Source: DATKYQ01 sp035528415 (lineage in GTDB: Bacteria; Myxococcota; B64-G9). Taken from it: DNA of 64,000 bases. The DNA lies in assembly GCA_035528415.1 (NCBI GenBank), contig DATKYQ010000022.1:62001-126000 (forward strand). The letters run 5' to 3'. The translations under genes were made by a program, and so were the position numbers. Within the stretch, counting starts at the first letter, position 1; each line of letters opens with the position of its first letter. The notes below the pieces were generated by a model. It had not been told where the DNA came from. It did no database searches and saw only the letters and a list, made by a program, of their open reading frames with translations. Shown piece after piece: positions 25,292-34,660 of this stretch.

Positions 25292-26461
25292 TCCGTTTTC
25301 ACGCCCGATAGCGCGCGAAAGCGCCCGGCAGCGCGAGTGCAATTCAGAATCCGAGCGGAAACGCTCGAAAACTCCGGCCAGCGAGCGGGCGGTCAGGCGG
25401 CCGGCCGAAAGCGGTCGCGGGCCAATGCCCATCTCGTACGCCCGTCTGCCCCAGTAATACTGGTCGACAATGTGAGGCACGATCTGCTGGGGAATTCCCG
25501 CCCTGGCAGCGGTGTGGACCGTTCCCGAACCGCCGTGGTGCACCACCCCGCATACCTTCTTGAAAAGTTCTGCGTGTGGCGCGGATCCCGCCTGGCGGGC
25601 AAAGGAAGGCAGGTTGTCGGCATCGAGCCCCGTCCAGCCCTTTCCCAGCACGACCCGGCAGCCGGCCATCTCGGCTGCCCGCATAGTGAGATCGACCAAC
25701 CGCGCCGGCCGCTTGACCTGAACGCTGCCGAACCCGACATAGACCGGCGCCGGGCCTGCGTCCAGGAATTCGGCCAGATCGTCGTCCAGCGCTTCGCCGA
25801 CCCGGGGCCGAATGTTGCCGGTGTAACGAAAGGGAACAGACCAGGCCGGCGAGGGCGGCGCCAACCAGGGGCTTATCGCCAGGAGCGTGGTTCCCGAGCC
25901 GGCCAGGTGTCGAGTAATGTCGTCAATCGGCGGCAAGCCGAGCCTGCGCCGTTCGGCTTCCAGCGGCTTTTTGACCACCCAGGCGGCGCTCGTGTTTATA
26001 CCCCACCACAGCAGCCGATTGGCCATACGGGGAGCGCCTTGCCAGGGTTGAACCGGCGGGGGTTGATCGCCGGGCAGGATTGGGGCGTATGCCAGGCGCA
26101 GGTAACGGATGTCCCGATAGGCGGCCAGCGACGGTCCGGCCAACTCGGTGGCGGTACACAGCAGTACGTCGGCGTCTCGCGTGGCCATCTCGAGCAACTC
26201 GAACTGCTCGCGTAAAACACGTCTCACCCAACCGATGACCGAGCGCCAGGAAAACCAGCCGGTCTGCAGCGAGCGCATCAACTTGCGGCTGTCTTCGGTG
26301 AAAAAAAGGCAGTCTCCTATATCGCGCGAGGCGGCCTGAGCCTCGAAGCTACGCGGCAGGCATAACGTTACGGAGTCACCCCTCCTCTTGATTTCTTGAG
26401 CCAGATCAAGTACCGGCCAGACGTCGCCGCGCGAGCCGCGGCAGGCCAACGCCACCTTCAT
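25253..26461 (-). CDS. UGT/MGT-type glycosyltransferase (GT1 family)
   Basis: A 402-residue GT-B enzyme beginning MKVALACRGSRGDVWPVLDLA, the N-terminal signature of lipid and macrolide glycosyltransferases. It has a central VYVGFGSVQ and the nucleotide-sugar motif VVHHGGSGTVHTAARAGIPQ (~307-326). Homologues glycosylate sterols, lipids, hopanoids or polyketides with UDP or dTDP sugars. ATG 26461 overlaps the radical SAM stop (ATGA), so the two are coupled; a longer upstream frame is non-homologous. It is the last gene of the five-gene operon. Its last ~13 codons lie in the duplicated 94-bp element. Confidence 0.9.
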   Translation of the reverse strand: MKVALACRGSRGDVWPVLDLAQEIKRRGDSVTLCLPRSFEAQAASRDIGDCLFFTEDSRKLMRSLQTGWFSWRSVIGWVRRVLREQFELLEMATRDADVLLCTATELAGPSLAAYRDIRYLRLAYAPILPGDQPPPVQPWQGAPRMANRLLWWGINTSAAWVVKKPLEAERRRLGLPPIDDITRHLAGSGTTLLAISPWLAPPSPAWSVPFRYTGNIRPRVGEALDDDLAEFLDAGPAPVYVGFGSVQVKRPARLVDLTMRAAEMAGCRVVLGKGWTGLDADNLPSFARQAGSAPHAELFKKVCGVVHHGGSGTVHTAARAGIPQQIVPHIVDQYYWGRRAYEMGIGPRPLSAGRLTARSLAGVFERFRSDSELHSRCRALSRAIGRENGLERALAILSISS

Positions 26462-27663
26462 GCTTGTCGGACGTCCAACTCGGTGGCGGCCGCCTCGATC
26501 TGTCCGGGCGACAAGCCCCGGCCGTTTTTCCAAATGTGGGCCAGGTAGTGTATGGGAACGCGCAGCAGCAGGGTCGAGGGGCTGAATTGCATGGAAGACA
26601 GCATCCAGCAGGTATGGGTGCACCAGCAGTTGGCCCGCCGGCCTCCGCCGATGGCTTCGATTTCTTTTTGCATGCGCTCGGAATTCAGGGCGGCGGTCAG
26701 GTCGAAATTGAATTCCTGCAGCCGGCCCACCGGCTCTCTCATCTCGCAGGAACGGAAAGAACCGTTATGGTCTATGACTATGGTTGTCTTTCCGGCCGTG
26801 CAGTCCATCGGCCAGGGACTGGGGCCATCCACGTTGCTCTCCTGCAGACTGTAGAGAAAACGAATCACGCCGATGAAATACAACTTGCCCAGAAAACGGG
26901 CCGGCGCCGGGAATTTGGCGAAGAGTCTTTCGGCATATGGATCGAGCAAGGGATACAAGCGATCGTGCAGCAACTTCAGATCGTCTTTACCGAGACCCTT
27001 GGTGGCCGGATCGCGCGGATCTCCCCTGACCGTTTCGAAGAAATGGGTGGCCAGCGAGAACTTGTTGAGCAGCAGCACCCCCAGATCGTACATTTCTGTG
27101 TAGGCATCGGGAGTGACCACGCTGGCTGCGTTGCGGTGCAGGCGGGGATGATCGGCGAAGCGATCTTCCAGCCGCTGCAGTGTAGTCATGACCTTGCGAA
27201 AACCGCCCTCCACCCCGCGCACCCCGTCGTGGGTGGCGGCCAGGCCATCGACCGAAAGGGTCAGGTGCATGTTCAGCTTCGGGCAGCGTTCGAGAAGACC
27301 TTCAACCAGGCGAACCAATCGAGAGGTCAGCAGGCCGTTGCTGGGCAGGTTGATGGTGCGAACGCCGTTGTTCGTATAGAACATCTCGATGATCTCGGCC
27401 AGATCCTTCCTGAGTGTCGGCTCGCCGCCGGACAGCCAGAGCTTATCAAAGCGCGGTGCCGTCTCCGATATGGTACGAATCTGGGAGAAGGTAAGATCGC
27501 GTCCGCGGGCCTTGTCTCCGACGTAGAAACAAGTGCGACACTTGGAGTTGCAGCGCGCGGTGACAAACAAGAAGACGGATTCCAAGCGTCTCTTTCTGAG
27601 TAGCTTGTGCAAGAAACCCGGCTCACCGAGGTGAATGTCCCTGTCGCTCGACTTCGATATCAT
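26458..27663 (-). CDS. Radical SAM enzyme with Cys-rich C-terminal (SPASM-like) region
   Basis: A 401-residue protein with the radical SAM cluster motif CNSKCRTC (Cys 38, 42, 45), WLSGGEPTLR (SAM-binding GGE) and TINLPSNG. The C-terminal third holds further cysteines (MDCTAGKTTIVIDHNGS, FRSCEMREPVG and CWCTHTCW), suggesting an auxiliary iron-sulfur cluster as in SPASM/twitch proteins. It cleaves SAM to a 5'-deoxyadenosyl radical to act on an unknown substrate. Of three possible ATG codons, 27663 is chosen because GGAG lies 7 nt before it. It starts 16 nt after the PEGA gene and overlaps the glycosyltransferase by 4 nt. The operon suggests a shared small molecule, lipid or envelope protein target. 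Confidence 0.88.
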   Translation of the reverse strand: MISKSSDRDIHLGEPGFLHKLLRKRRLESVFLFVTARCNSKCRTCFYVGDKARGRDLTFSQIRTISETAPRFDKLWLSGGEPTLRKDLAEIIEMFYTNNGVRTINLPSNGLLTSRLVRLVEGLLERCPKLNMHLTLSVDGLAATHDGVRGVEGGFRKVMTTLQRLEDRFADHPRLHRNAASVVTPDAYTEMYDLGVLLLNKFSLATHFFETVRGDPRDPATKGLGKDDLKLLHDRLYPLLDPYAERLFAKFPAPARFLGKLYFIGVIRFLYSLQESNVDGPSPWPMDCTAGKTTIVIDHNGSFRSCEMREPVGRLQEFNFDLTAALNSERMQKEIEAIGGGRRANCWCTHTCWMLSSMQFSPSTLLLRVPIHYLAHIWKNGRGLSPGQIEAAATELDVRQA

Positions 27664-27679
27664 GTTTGACTCCATAACT

Positions 27680-28969
27680 TCAGCGGTAGACTTGCACGTC
27701 GATCCCACTCTCGCCGCGCATCAGAAGCAGCGTGGTTGTGGTCGCGGCCCCGGCGACCACGGCTCCTACCGCGGTCCAGAACCACCAACTGGTGTACCAC
27801 TTATCCTGTTCCACGGGCGGTGGGGGTGGAGGGGGCAGGGGTTTGTGCGTGTCTCCAATGATCGCGTCTTTCCTGCGCTTTACAAAGGTCTTGTGCTCGG
27901 GAACACTGTGATCGCCTTCGATCCAGCGCCGCGCCCTTGCGGCCGCCGCCGGGATGCCGTCGCCTTCCGCCGTTAAGATCCCCAGCGTGCCGACCTCCCT
28001 GCCGCCCGATTCGAAAATTCCCAGATCCAGCGTGGCCGCACCGCCCATGTGCGCAATCGAGACGAACAGCAGCCAGTCGGCCCCAAGCGCCGACGCCAGC
28101 TCTTGCGCATCCTTGACGCGCATCTTGCCCATGCCGGCACGCGCCATTTGGTTGCGCAGGCGCACCCAGCCGATGCTTTGGCCTTCCTGCAAGAAGACCT
28201 CGCGCTTCTCGAGCCCGCCGGGCTTCAGGCGCAGCACCCCGAACCAGGTCTTGTAACCTCCTGCTGCTATCGAGAAATAGTGTTCTCCCGGGTAGACGCC
28301 CGGGATGGTGACCGGCGTGTAACCCAGCGCGCGGCCGTCCATGTAGACCCGCGCACCCTGCGGCTTTGAAATCAACGATATTGAGCCCTTCATCGAGGTG
28401 ACCAGCCGCTGCCTGACCTTGTCGAATTTTTCAACAACCACCGGGTTGACCGTCGTCTCGTCAAGCTTACGGGACGGATTCAGAAGCAGCACCATGCGAT
28501 ATTCATGCTCGGCTTGGCGGCCCTTGCCCAGCGCCTGGTAAGTCATACCCAGCATCAAGTGCGCGCGCTCCAGGCTGGAAAGATTCTTAAGGCCGGGAAA
28601 TATCGCCCTCAGAATACGCAGCGCCCCTGACAACTGTTTGATCGCCTTGCGGGGTTTCAGGCTTGCTGTGAACTTTTCGCCGCGCGCAAGTTGTTCGAGG
28701 GCGCGTTTGGCCAAGGGTATCCAGGCTTCTTCCGCAGGCTCCGCGAAGGGCGCTTTTTCCTCGTCCGCGGACATGACCTCGATACCCGGGTGGGACGACA
28801 ACTCTTTTCGCAACTGCTCGATGACATCCAGATCCTGCTCGCGCCATTCAGTGTCAGTGCGCGGCACCAACTCGATGACGGCAATTCTGGCGCCGGACCG
28901 GGCGACGCCTGTCCAGGCGATCGTTAAAAGCACAAGCCATGTAAATACACGTCTCAGTGTTCGCCTCAC
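27680..28969 (-). CDS. PEGA-domain protein with TPR-like region and C-terminal membrane helix
   Basis: A 429-residue exported protein. GTG 28969 forms GTGA with the previous stop and begins MRRTLRRVFTWLVLLTIAW, a signal peptide. After an N-terminal region (~20-180) with TPR-like helices (LERAHLMLGMTYQALGKG) comes a PEGA domain (~200-270; ISKPQGARVYMDGRALGYTP). Then come a conserved-looking ADWLLFVSIAHMG segment, a proline run (PLPPPPPPP) and a membrane helix (WWFWTAVGAVVAGAATTT) near the C-terminus. It resembles kinase-associated PEGA proteins of myxobacteria. It is third in the operon and probably a periplasmic adaptor anchored by its C-terminus. Confidence 0.8.
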   Translation of the reverse strand: MRRTLRRVFTWLVLLTIAWTGVARSGARIAVIELVPRTDTEWREQDLDVIEQLRKELSSHPGIEVMSADEEKAPFAEPAEEAWIPLAKRALEQLARGEKFTASLKPRKAIKQLSGALRILRAIFPGLKNLSSLERAHLMLGMTYQALGKGRQAEHEYRMVLLLNPSRKLDETTVNPVVVEKFDKVRQRLVTSMKGSISLISKPQGARVYMDGRALGYTPVTIPGVYPGEHYFSIAAGGYKTWFGVLRLKPGGLEKREVFLQEGQSIGWVRLRNQMARAGMGKMRVKDAQELASALGADWLLFVSIAHMGGAATLDLGIFESGGREVGTLGILTAEGDGIPAAAARARRWIEGDHSVPEHKTFVKRRKDAIIGDTHKPLPPPPPPPVEQDKWYTSWWFWTAVGAVVAGAATTTTLLLMRGESGIDVQVYR

Positions 28970-30423
28970 TTCAGGTCGAAGAGTCTCAACTCCGGCCACA
29001 GATTCGGGTCGAGATTCTCTTCGTTCGACCAGGCCGTTGTCGTAATCTTGCCGTCGTCTTCATCAACCACGCGGATCTCGATCCCCAGAAACCAACCTTT
29101 TTGCACACCGCCCGACTCGAGTTGAAGGTCGCTCCAGGGGATCTCGAACTTCACCACGTATTCGCCCGTCGCCGCCGTGCCGGACACGCTACCCGTGAAC
29201 CCGAAAAGATCAGTACGCATGTCCGCCGGATCCTGTCCGCCGGCATGGACTTCGCTGGCGCCGGCCGATCCGGTCACCCGTAGAAAACGAACCGGCTCGG
29301 AAATCGGTGGGTAGGCATTAGCCAGATCGAGCCACAGCTCGACCCGATCGGCGCCCTGTAGATCCTGGCCGCTTGCCTGGGTGCGAACGTCATTGTCCGG
29401 CACCCGCACCGAGACGACAAGATCCGTGTCATTCCAGCCGGCGCCGACCTCGATCGTCCCGTCCGGCCCTGAAAAACCGGAAAGCGGTCCGCTCTCAGGC
29501 AGCGCCTGCAGCAAAGGTGTCTCGAGAACGATCTTCCCGTAGTCCTCGGGCAAGGGTTCTTCTCCCTGGCGGCGTGGATCGAAGCGCCAGGTGGCCAAGG
29601 CCGGTGCCTCACCGTCATCGCTGTCGTACAAACGCAGATCGAAAGGAACCAGGCGGTTCTTTCCGGGGTCGCCGAGCGGCAGTGTCATCTCGACCCGCCA
29701 ACCGCCGCTGATCTGCTCGGCTGTGCAAGCGGACACCTCCTGCGGCGCTTCGCAGCGCCCGTCGGCCCCCGCCGTGATCACCAAGCCGTCGTAATAGATG
29801 CGTAGCGCATCGCCGCTGTTGATATCGTCCCCGGACCCGGCCGGGCTGATCCAATTGTCACGCACGCCTACCCTGAGCAGCAAGTCGCCACCCTGCCATA
29901 GCGCCGTGACCAGCGCGGTCAGATCGGAGGGACCGTCGATGGCGCCGCTTTCCAGGTTGCGCTGATCGACGAAAAGAGACGGCGGGCGTTCGGCGAAAGG
30001 GTCGGCCGAGGTGCGATCCTGCAGTGTTATCCTCGACGCCGCCGCCAGGCCGGTCTGCGAGAAGGGCAGCGAGATCGTTTCGTCGATGCCCTTGTGCAGC
30101 ATGACTGGTGAGGCGAATCCCCATGACACCGGCCGACCGCGGTCGTTCAATCCCAACACGTAGGGCGCGCCTTGCTTGTCCCCGTCGACCAACCCGGGCC
30201 CGAAGCGCGCCGTCGGATGAGCCTGGCCAAAAGTGCTGAAGGCTCCATTGCCGTCAATGACGCCTATTTCGACCAGTTCGACTAACTGGAAAGGATCCTG
30301 GGTCGGGTTGCGCCCCTGGTGTGGAGGGACCAAAAGCAGGCGCACGGATCCCTGGATGTCATCGCCACAGCCGGCGGCGAGCAGAACAATAAGCACCGCC
30401 GTCATCCAGTGCAGAAACCTCAT
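28966..30423 (-). CDS. Lipoprotein with two CBM9-like (DOMON-type) domains
   Basis: A 485-residue lipoprotein: MRFLHWMTAVLIVLLAAGC gives an ideal lipobox. After an N-terminal domain (~25-150) come two beta-sandwich units resembling carbohydrate-binding family 9 modules (~165-310 and ~315-485), marked by LRVGVRDNWISPAG / ALRIYYDGLVI and VVSVRVPDNDV / RVELWLDLANAYPP. The family pattern is ligand-binding at the cell surface, often sugars; the ligand here is unknown. Its ATG overlaps the stop of the Cys-rich giant upstream (ATGA), and its own stop overlaps the next start (GTGA). Confidence 0.78.
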   Translation of the reverse strand: MRFLHWMTAVLIVLLAAGCGDDIQGSVRLLLVPPHQGRNPTQDPFQLVELVEIGVIDGNGAFSTFGQAHPTARFGPGLVDGDKQGAPYVLGLNDRGRPVSWGFASPVMLHKGIDETISLPFSQTGLAAASRITLQDRTSADPFAERPPSLFVDQRNLESGAIDGPSDLTALVTALWQGGDLLLRVGVRDNWISPAGSGDDINSGDALRIYYDGLVITAGADGRCEAPQEVSACTAEQISGGWRVEMTLPLGDPGKNRLVPFDLRLYDSDDGEAPALATWRFDPRRQGEEPLPEDYGKIVLETPLLQALPESGPLSGFSGPDGTIEVGAGWNDTDLVVSVRVPDNDVRTQASGQDLQGADRVELWLDLANAYPPISEPVRFLRVTGSAGASEVHAGGQDPADMRTDLFGFTGSVSGTAATGEYVVKFEIPWSDLQLESGGVQKGWFLGIEIRVVDEDDGKITTTAWSNEENLDPNLWPELRLFDLK

Positions 30424-33400
30424 TTTCGCCGCCGCCAAAAGCAGAGCGCCAGTGCCAACAGGCAGGCGAGCATCCAGCCGGACGAGCCGCCCCTTTGTGA
30501 ACAGCCACACCCCCCGGAAGAACTGACGACGCTTACCCGGGTAAAGTCGGGAGCGCTGTCCTGCTGCCCGTCATTGACCACCAACCTGAAGACGTAGACG
30601 CCCTCTGCGGTCGGAGTGAATCCCGGCTGGGAGGTGGTTGCCCCGGACAGGGCCACCTGCGAGGGACCGGAGCTTTGCTCCCAGACGAATGCCAGCGAAT
30701 CCCCGTCCGGATCGCGGCTGTGGCTGCCGTCCAGCGAAACCTTCGTGCCCGGCCTGACCGCCTGGTCGGGACCGGCCTCGGCCAGCGGCCTGGTTTCGCC
30801 GCCGTCGCCTCCATCGGACGGGCCGCCGTCACCGTCCCAGCCGTCTGCCGTCTCAGGTGCGCAGTGATCTTCCTCGCAGGCGCCCGAGATACAGTCGTGG
30901 CTTACACCCGGCACGCAGGCGCCCTGGCCGTCGCAACTCGAGGCCGCCGTGTAAACACCATCCGTGCATGAGGCTGGAGCGCATTCGACTCCGGACGGCG
31001 CGAGGGCGCAAGCGCCCAGCCCGCCGCAGCTCCCCGTCGTGCCGCAGGGATCCTGGCTGACATCGCAATCGTCCTCGGGGTCGGTGCCCTGGACGGTGAA
31101 AAGACACACCCCCAGGGTGGCCGGCTCGTTGCAAATGCGGCAGGGACCTTCGCAGAGCGAGTTGCAACAGACCCAATCCACGCAGTCGAATCCCTGACAT
31201 TCTCCGGAGTTGCTGCAGGCGTCGCCCAGGCCGGGCTTGGGAGTGCACACTCCGGTCGTGCAGACATAACCAGACCAACAGTCGACATCCTCGACGCAGG
31301 CTGTGGCGCAGACTCCGGGCTGGTCAGCCCGGTAGGGGAAGCAGGAGACACAAGCCGTGGCGCAGCCGCCCTGAATGCCGGAAGTGCAGCTCTCGGCTGG
31401 CAGAACACCGCTGTCGGGGCCCCCGCCGGCGTCGCAAATGTCGGCCGCCTTGCAGGTCGTCTCGGGGCCCCATCCCTGCGCGCCTCCGCGGCAAACCCGA
31501 AACCAGTCGTCGCCCTGACACAGCCTGTAGCCTGGCGAATAGACATCTCCCGCGGCAACGCAGACTGTCTCGTCGGCCGCGCAGTAGGCCCCCTCCTCGG
31601 ACCACGAGTCATCCAGGCAAAACCCGCCCCGACAGGCAGGATCGCGTTCGAGTCCCGAAAGCACTACGTCCAGGCAGGACGCTCCATCTTCGAGGTCCAG
31701 CTTACAGGTGCCGTCCGCGGCGCAGTAACCGGAAGCATCGCAATCGTTGTGCGTGAGGCAGGCCTGCGTGCAGCTCGCATCCCGGCACAGGCCGGGACGG
31801 CAATCGATGTCCGCGTCTTGCAAGCAGTTGCCCACGCCGTTGCAGGTAGATCCGCCCTTGAGCAGGTAACTTTCGCAGTGCGCGTCCCCGCAGGAAGTGC
31901 CGACCGGCCAGCGCAGGCATTCGCCGCTCCCGTTGCAGTCGCCGCTGGTCGAGCAGGTGTTCGCCGGCAGGGCCGTGCAGTCGCCGTCTGGATCGCTGTC
32001 GCCTACGACCATTGTGCAAAAGCCAATATGTCCCGGCAGATTGCAAGACCTGCAAGGGCCCGCGCAAGCGTCGTTGCAGCAGACACCGTCGGTGCAGGTG
32101 CCCGCCGTGCAATCCGCCTGGGTCTGGCAAGGATCCCCGATGCCCTCGGGGATCTTGCACACGCCTCCCTGGCAAGAGTACCCGGGCCAGCAGTGCTCGG
32201 CCAGGCTGCATGTCGAGCGGCAGGCTGAGGCCGACTCAGCCATGTAGGGCTCGCATGATTGGCAGCCCGAGACGCACCCGCCGCCCGGTCCGCTCGAACA
32301 GTTGCCGGCAGAGCGAAAGCCCGAGCCGGCGCCGCCGCCCGCATCGCACAGACCGGCTGCACAGTTGGTCTGCTCTCCCCAGCCCTGGGCGCCGCCGGTG
32401 CAGGCGCGGAACCAGTCGTTACCCTCACAGAGAACATAGCCCGAACCGAACGTCATCCCGTCGTGGACGCAGGCGGCCGGGTCGGAGGTACAGAAGGCCC
32501 CCTGCCCGTCGAAATTGTCGTCGAAGCAGTAGCCGCCCATGCAGGCGGCATCGTCGATCTGTCCCGGGTAGACGACGCCCGCGCAGCTTGCGCCCTCGCC
32601 CAGGTCGGGCGCGCACTCGCCCGAGGTGTTGCAGTAGGCCGGCTGGGTGCAGCTTGCGTGAGTTGTGCACGAATCAGCGCAGCGGCTGGCGTCGGCGCAG
32701 CGATAGAAGCCGCAGCTTCCGCTTCCGCCGTCCGCGCACTGGCCCACACCGTCGCAGCTGTCCGGAAAGACAGCCTGCCCGTTGGCACACGATCCAAGTC
32801 CGCACTCCGTGCCCAGAGGGTACAATCGGCAGGCCCCGTTGCCGTCGCAGGTGCCGTCCGTTCCGCAACTAGCCGCCGCCTGTTGCCCGCACTCGCCGAG
32901 AGGATCTTCGCCGGCGCCGACCGGCACGCAGCCGGGGCCGCTACCGCTGCACACCTGACACAGCGGACACTCGTCGTTCGGATCGCTTCCGGCCTGCACC
33001 CAGAGGTTGCAAGTTCCCGTTCCGTTGCAGCGGGCGCAGGTGTCACAGACGACCGTGCTCTGCGGATAGTTGCATGCGCCGCTGCCGTTACAGGCCCCGT
33101 CGCAGACGCCGTTTCCTGGGCACTCGCCATCCGGATCCTGCCCTGTGGAAATCGGCGAACAGGTTCCCTTGGAACCCTGGATATCGCAGCGGTAGCAGGG
33201 CAGCGTGCAAACATCGGCGCAGCAAACCCCGTCGATGCAGTGGTTGCTGCCGCACTGCGTGTCGAGAGTGCAGGTCGAGCCGTTGGGTAGATCGCCCACG
33301 CACTCGCTGCCGACACACAGGATTCCCGGTTTGCAATCGCCGTCTCCGCTGCAACTCGTTTTGCAGGCGGCGCAGGCGCCGGCGCTGCACGAATCGACAT

Positions 33401-34571
33401 CAAGATAGAAGCCGCAGTTGGTGTAGCAGTCGGCACTGGTCCAGCCGCCCCCGGCCTGGCAAGTCCAGAGGTCGTTGTTGAGACAGACGCTCGATCCGGC
33501 CGCTACCGGGCTGCCGTTATCGGCGGCGCAGGGCGTGCCGGACGGCTCGCAGAACTTGCCGCCGCTCGGAGAGCCGACGCAGTTATTCGACTGGCACTGG
33601 TCATTCGAATCGCAGGAGTCTCCATCATCACCCCTGTAGAAACAATGAGGAAAAGGAAAGGGCGCGAAGGCGCAATAGGCGTCGGCGTCACAGCCGCTGT
33701 CAAAGAAGGGATCGCAGTAACTCTCGCAGCCGACGCACTGCCCGACTTCGCACTCGTGCGCGTCGCTGTAAGGTCCGCAGTCGTCGTAGCAGTCCACAAC
33801 GCTCCAGGAATCGGCGGCCGAGCAAGTGGCCAGGTCGGGCCCGTAGCAAGTGACCGTCCCGGCCGCAACCGCCACCCGGTTGCCGTCGATGCAGTCGTGC
33901 CCGGCCGCCGAATCTCGGCAGCGGCCGTTGTCACCGGGATCGACCCCGCAAATTCCCGAGTTGCAGTCTCCGACCACGGAGCAGGCCTTGCCCTCGGCGC
34001 CGGCCGCTAGCGTATTCTTGATGATCCTGAGATCGTCTATGAAGATGTTGTTGCCGTTGGAGCTGCGTCCCCTGACGGCGATCTTCAAAGCCGACTGGTT
34101 GGTGTAATAGCCGAGCGGGGCAACTTCTTCACGCCAGCCGCTCGTGCCGTCGTAGCGGTGAAAGACGTACTTGCTGAAGTAGGTCGAACCGCCGTCGGTG
34201 CTGACCTGCAGGTAGATGCGATCATCGCTGCCCGAGCTACCGGTGTCGTGGAACATCCACATGCGGCACTCGGCTACCTCGGCCGCGGTCATGTTCAGCG
34301 CGGGAGAAGCCAAGCGTGCCTCGGCCCCGCTGTCGGCCGTGTAGGAATTCAGCTCGGCCATCTTGGCGCCTTCTTGTGGCACACAAGTCGGGTTGGACCC
34401 GGACGAGGTGACCAACCAGTCGGCTTCATAGGTGTTGTCTCCGTAATGTGTCTCGTCCCAGCCAAGCGAACTATTGAAGGTCTGCTCGTTGACCGTAACC
34501 TGGGCGGCGGCCGGCAGCGCCGCTACAACTGAGAGGCAAAGGCCGTACAAGATAAGGTTTTTACACAACAT
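30420..34571 (-). CDS. Giant Cys-rich surface protein with jelly-roll, PKD domain and MYXO-CTERM
   Basis: A 1,383-residue exported protein. Signal peptide (LCLSVVAALPAAAQ), then a jelly-roll adhesin-like domain (~25-185; STDGGSTYFSKYVFHR, IFIDDLRIIKN), then ~1,000 residues with a Cys every 8-10 positions in Dickkopf-like or myxobacterial TIL-type repeats (CQSNNCVGSPSGGKFC, DGVCCNDACAGPC). Two long units of ~300 residues repeat at ~620-920 and ~920-1230. A PKD domain follows (DGSHSRDPDGDSLAFVWEQ, ~1280-1350) and the tail GGCGCSQRGGSSG, hydrophobic helix and WRRRK is MYXO-CTERM. Start ATG 34571 is preferred to GTG 34580; no strong ribosome binding site. First gene of the operon; likely surface-exposed adhesin or scaffold, held by disulfides. 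Confidence 0.88.
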   Translation of the reverse strand: MLCKNLILYGLCLSVVAALPAAAQVTVNEQTFNSSLGWDETHYGDNTYEADWLVTSSGSNPTCVPQEGAKMAELNSYTADSGAEARLASPALNMTAAEVAECRMWMFHDTGSSGSDDRIYLQVSTDGGSTYFSKYVFHRYDGTSGWREEVAPLGYYTNQSALKIAVRGRSSNGNNIFIDDLRIIKNTLAAGAEGKACSVVGDCNSGICGVDPGDNGRCRDSAAGHDCIDGNRVAVAAGTVTCYGPDLATCSAADSWSVVDCYDDCGPYSDAHECEVGQCVGCESYCDPFFDSGCDADAYCAFAPFPFPHCFYRGDDGDSCDSNDQCQSNNCVGSPSGGKFCEPSGTPCAADNGSPVAAGSSVCLNNDLWTCQAGGGWTSADCYTNCGFYLDVDSCSAGACAACKTSCSGDGDCKPGILCVGSECVGDLPNGSTCTLDTQCGSNHCIDGVCCADVCTLPCYRCDIQGSKGTCSPISTGQDPDGECPGNGVCDGACNGSGACNYPQSTVVCDTCARCNGTGTCNLWVQAGSDPNDECPLCQVCSGSGPGCVPVGAGEDPLGECGQQAAASCGTDGTCDGNGACRLYPLGTECGLGSCANGQAVFPDSCDGVGQCADGGSGSCGFYRCADASRCADSCTTHASCTQPAYCNTSGECAPDLGEGASCAGVVYPGQIDDAACMGGYCFDDNFDGQGAFCTSDPAACVHDGMTFGSGYVLCEGNDWFRACTGGAQGWGEQTNCAAGLCDAGGGAGSGFRSAGNCSSGPGGGCVSGCQSCEPYMAESASACRSTCSLAEHCWPGYSCQGGVCKIPEGIGDPCQTQADCTAGTCTDGVCCNDACAGPCRSCNLPGHIGFCTMVVGDSDPDGDCTALPANTCSTSGDCNGSGECLRWPVGTSCGDAHCESYLLKGGSTCNGVGNCLQDADIDCRPGLCRDASCTQACLTHNDCDASGYCAADGTCKLDLEDGASCLDVVLSGLERDPACRGGFCLDDSWSEEGAYCAADETVCVAAGDVYSPGYRLCQGDDWFRVCRGGAQGWGPETTCKAADICDAGGGPDSGVLPAESCTSGIQGGCATACVSCFPYRADQPGVCATACVEDVDCWSGYVCTTGVCTPKPGLGDACSNSGECQGFDCVDWVCCNSLCEGPCRICNEPATLGVCLFTVQGTDPEDDCDVSQDPCGTTGSCGGLGACALAPSGVECAPASCTDGVYTAASSCDGQGACVPGVSHDCISGACEEDHCAPETADGWDGDGGPSDGGDGGETRPLAEAGPDQAVRPGTKVSLDGSHSRDPDGDSLAFVWEQSSGPSQVALSGATTSQPGFTPTAEGVYVFRLVVNDGQQDSAPDFTRVSVVSSSGGCGCSQRGGSSGWMLACLLALALCFWRRRK
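30870..32710 (-). repeat. Two ~900-bp internal repeats in the Cys-rich giant
   Basis: Aligned motifs recur in order: CADxCTTHASC/CTQACLTHNDC, DWFRACTGGAQGWG/DWFRVCRGGAQGWG, CDAGGG, DGVCCNDACAGPCRSC/DWVCCNSLCEGPCRIC and DPDGDC/DPEDDC. Unit borders are approximate, near 32710-31790 and 31790-30870. Confidence 0.7.
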
Positions 34572-34660
34572 GAATAGCACTTCGAACTGCGCTCACACGG
34601 ACACACATTTCCACACACCTGCTTGATTTTATAGAGTTTATCCCGCCCCCGGCTTGGGTG

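Noticed and set aside
25337..26215. 292-codon plus-strand frame
   Set aside because: Antisense shadow of the glycosyltransferase; no homology or ribosome binding site.
30964..33481. Several long plus-strand frames opposite the Cys-rich giant
   Set aside because: They are antisense artefacts of Cys/Gly-rich codons (Ala/Arg/Pro-rich translations) with no start signals.
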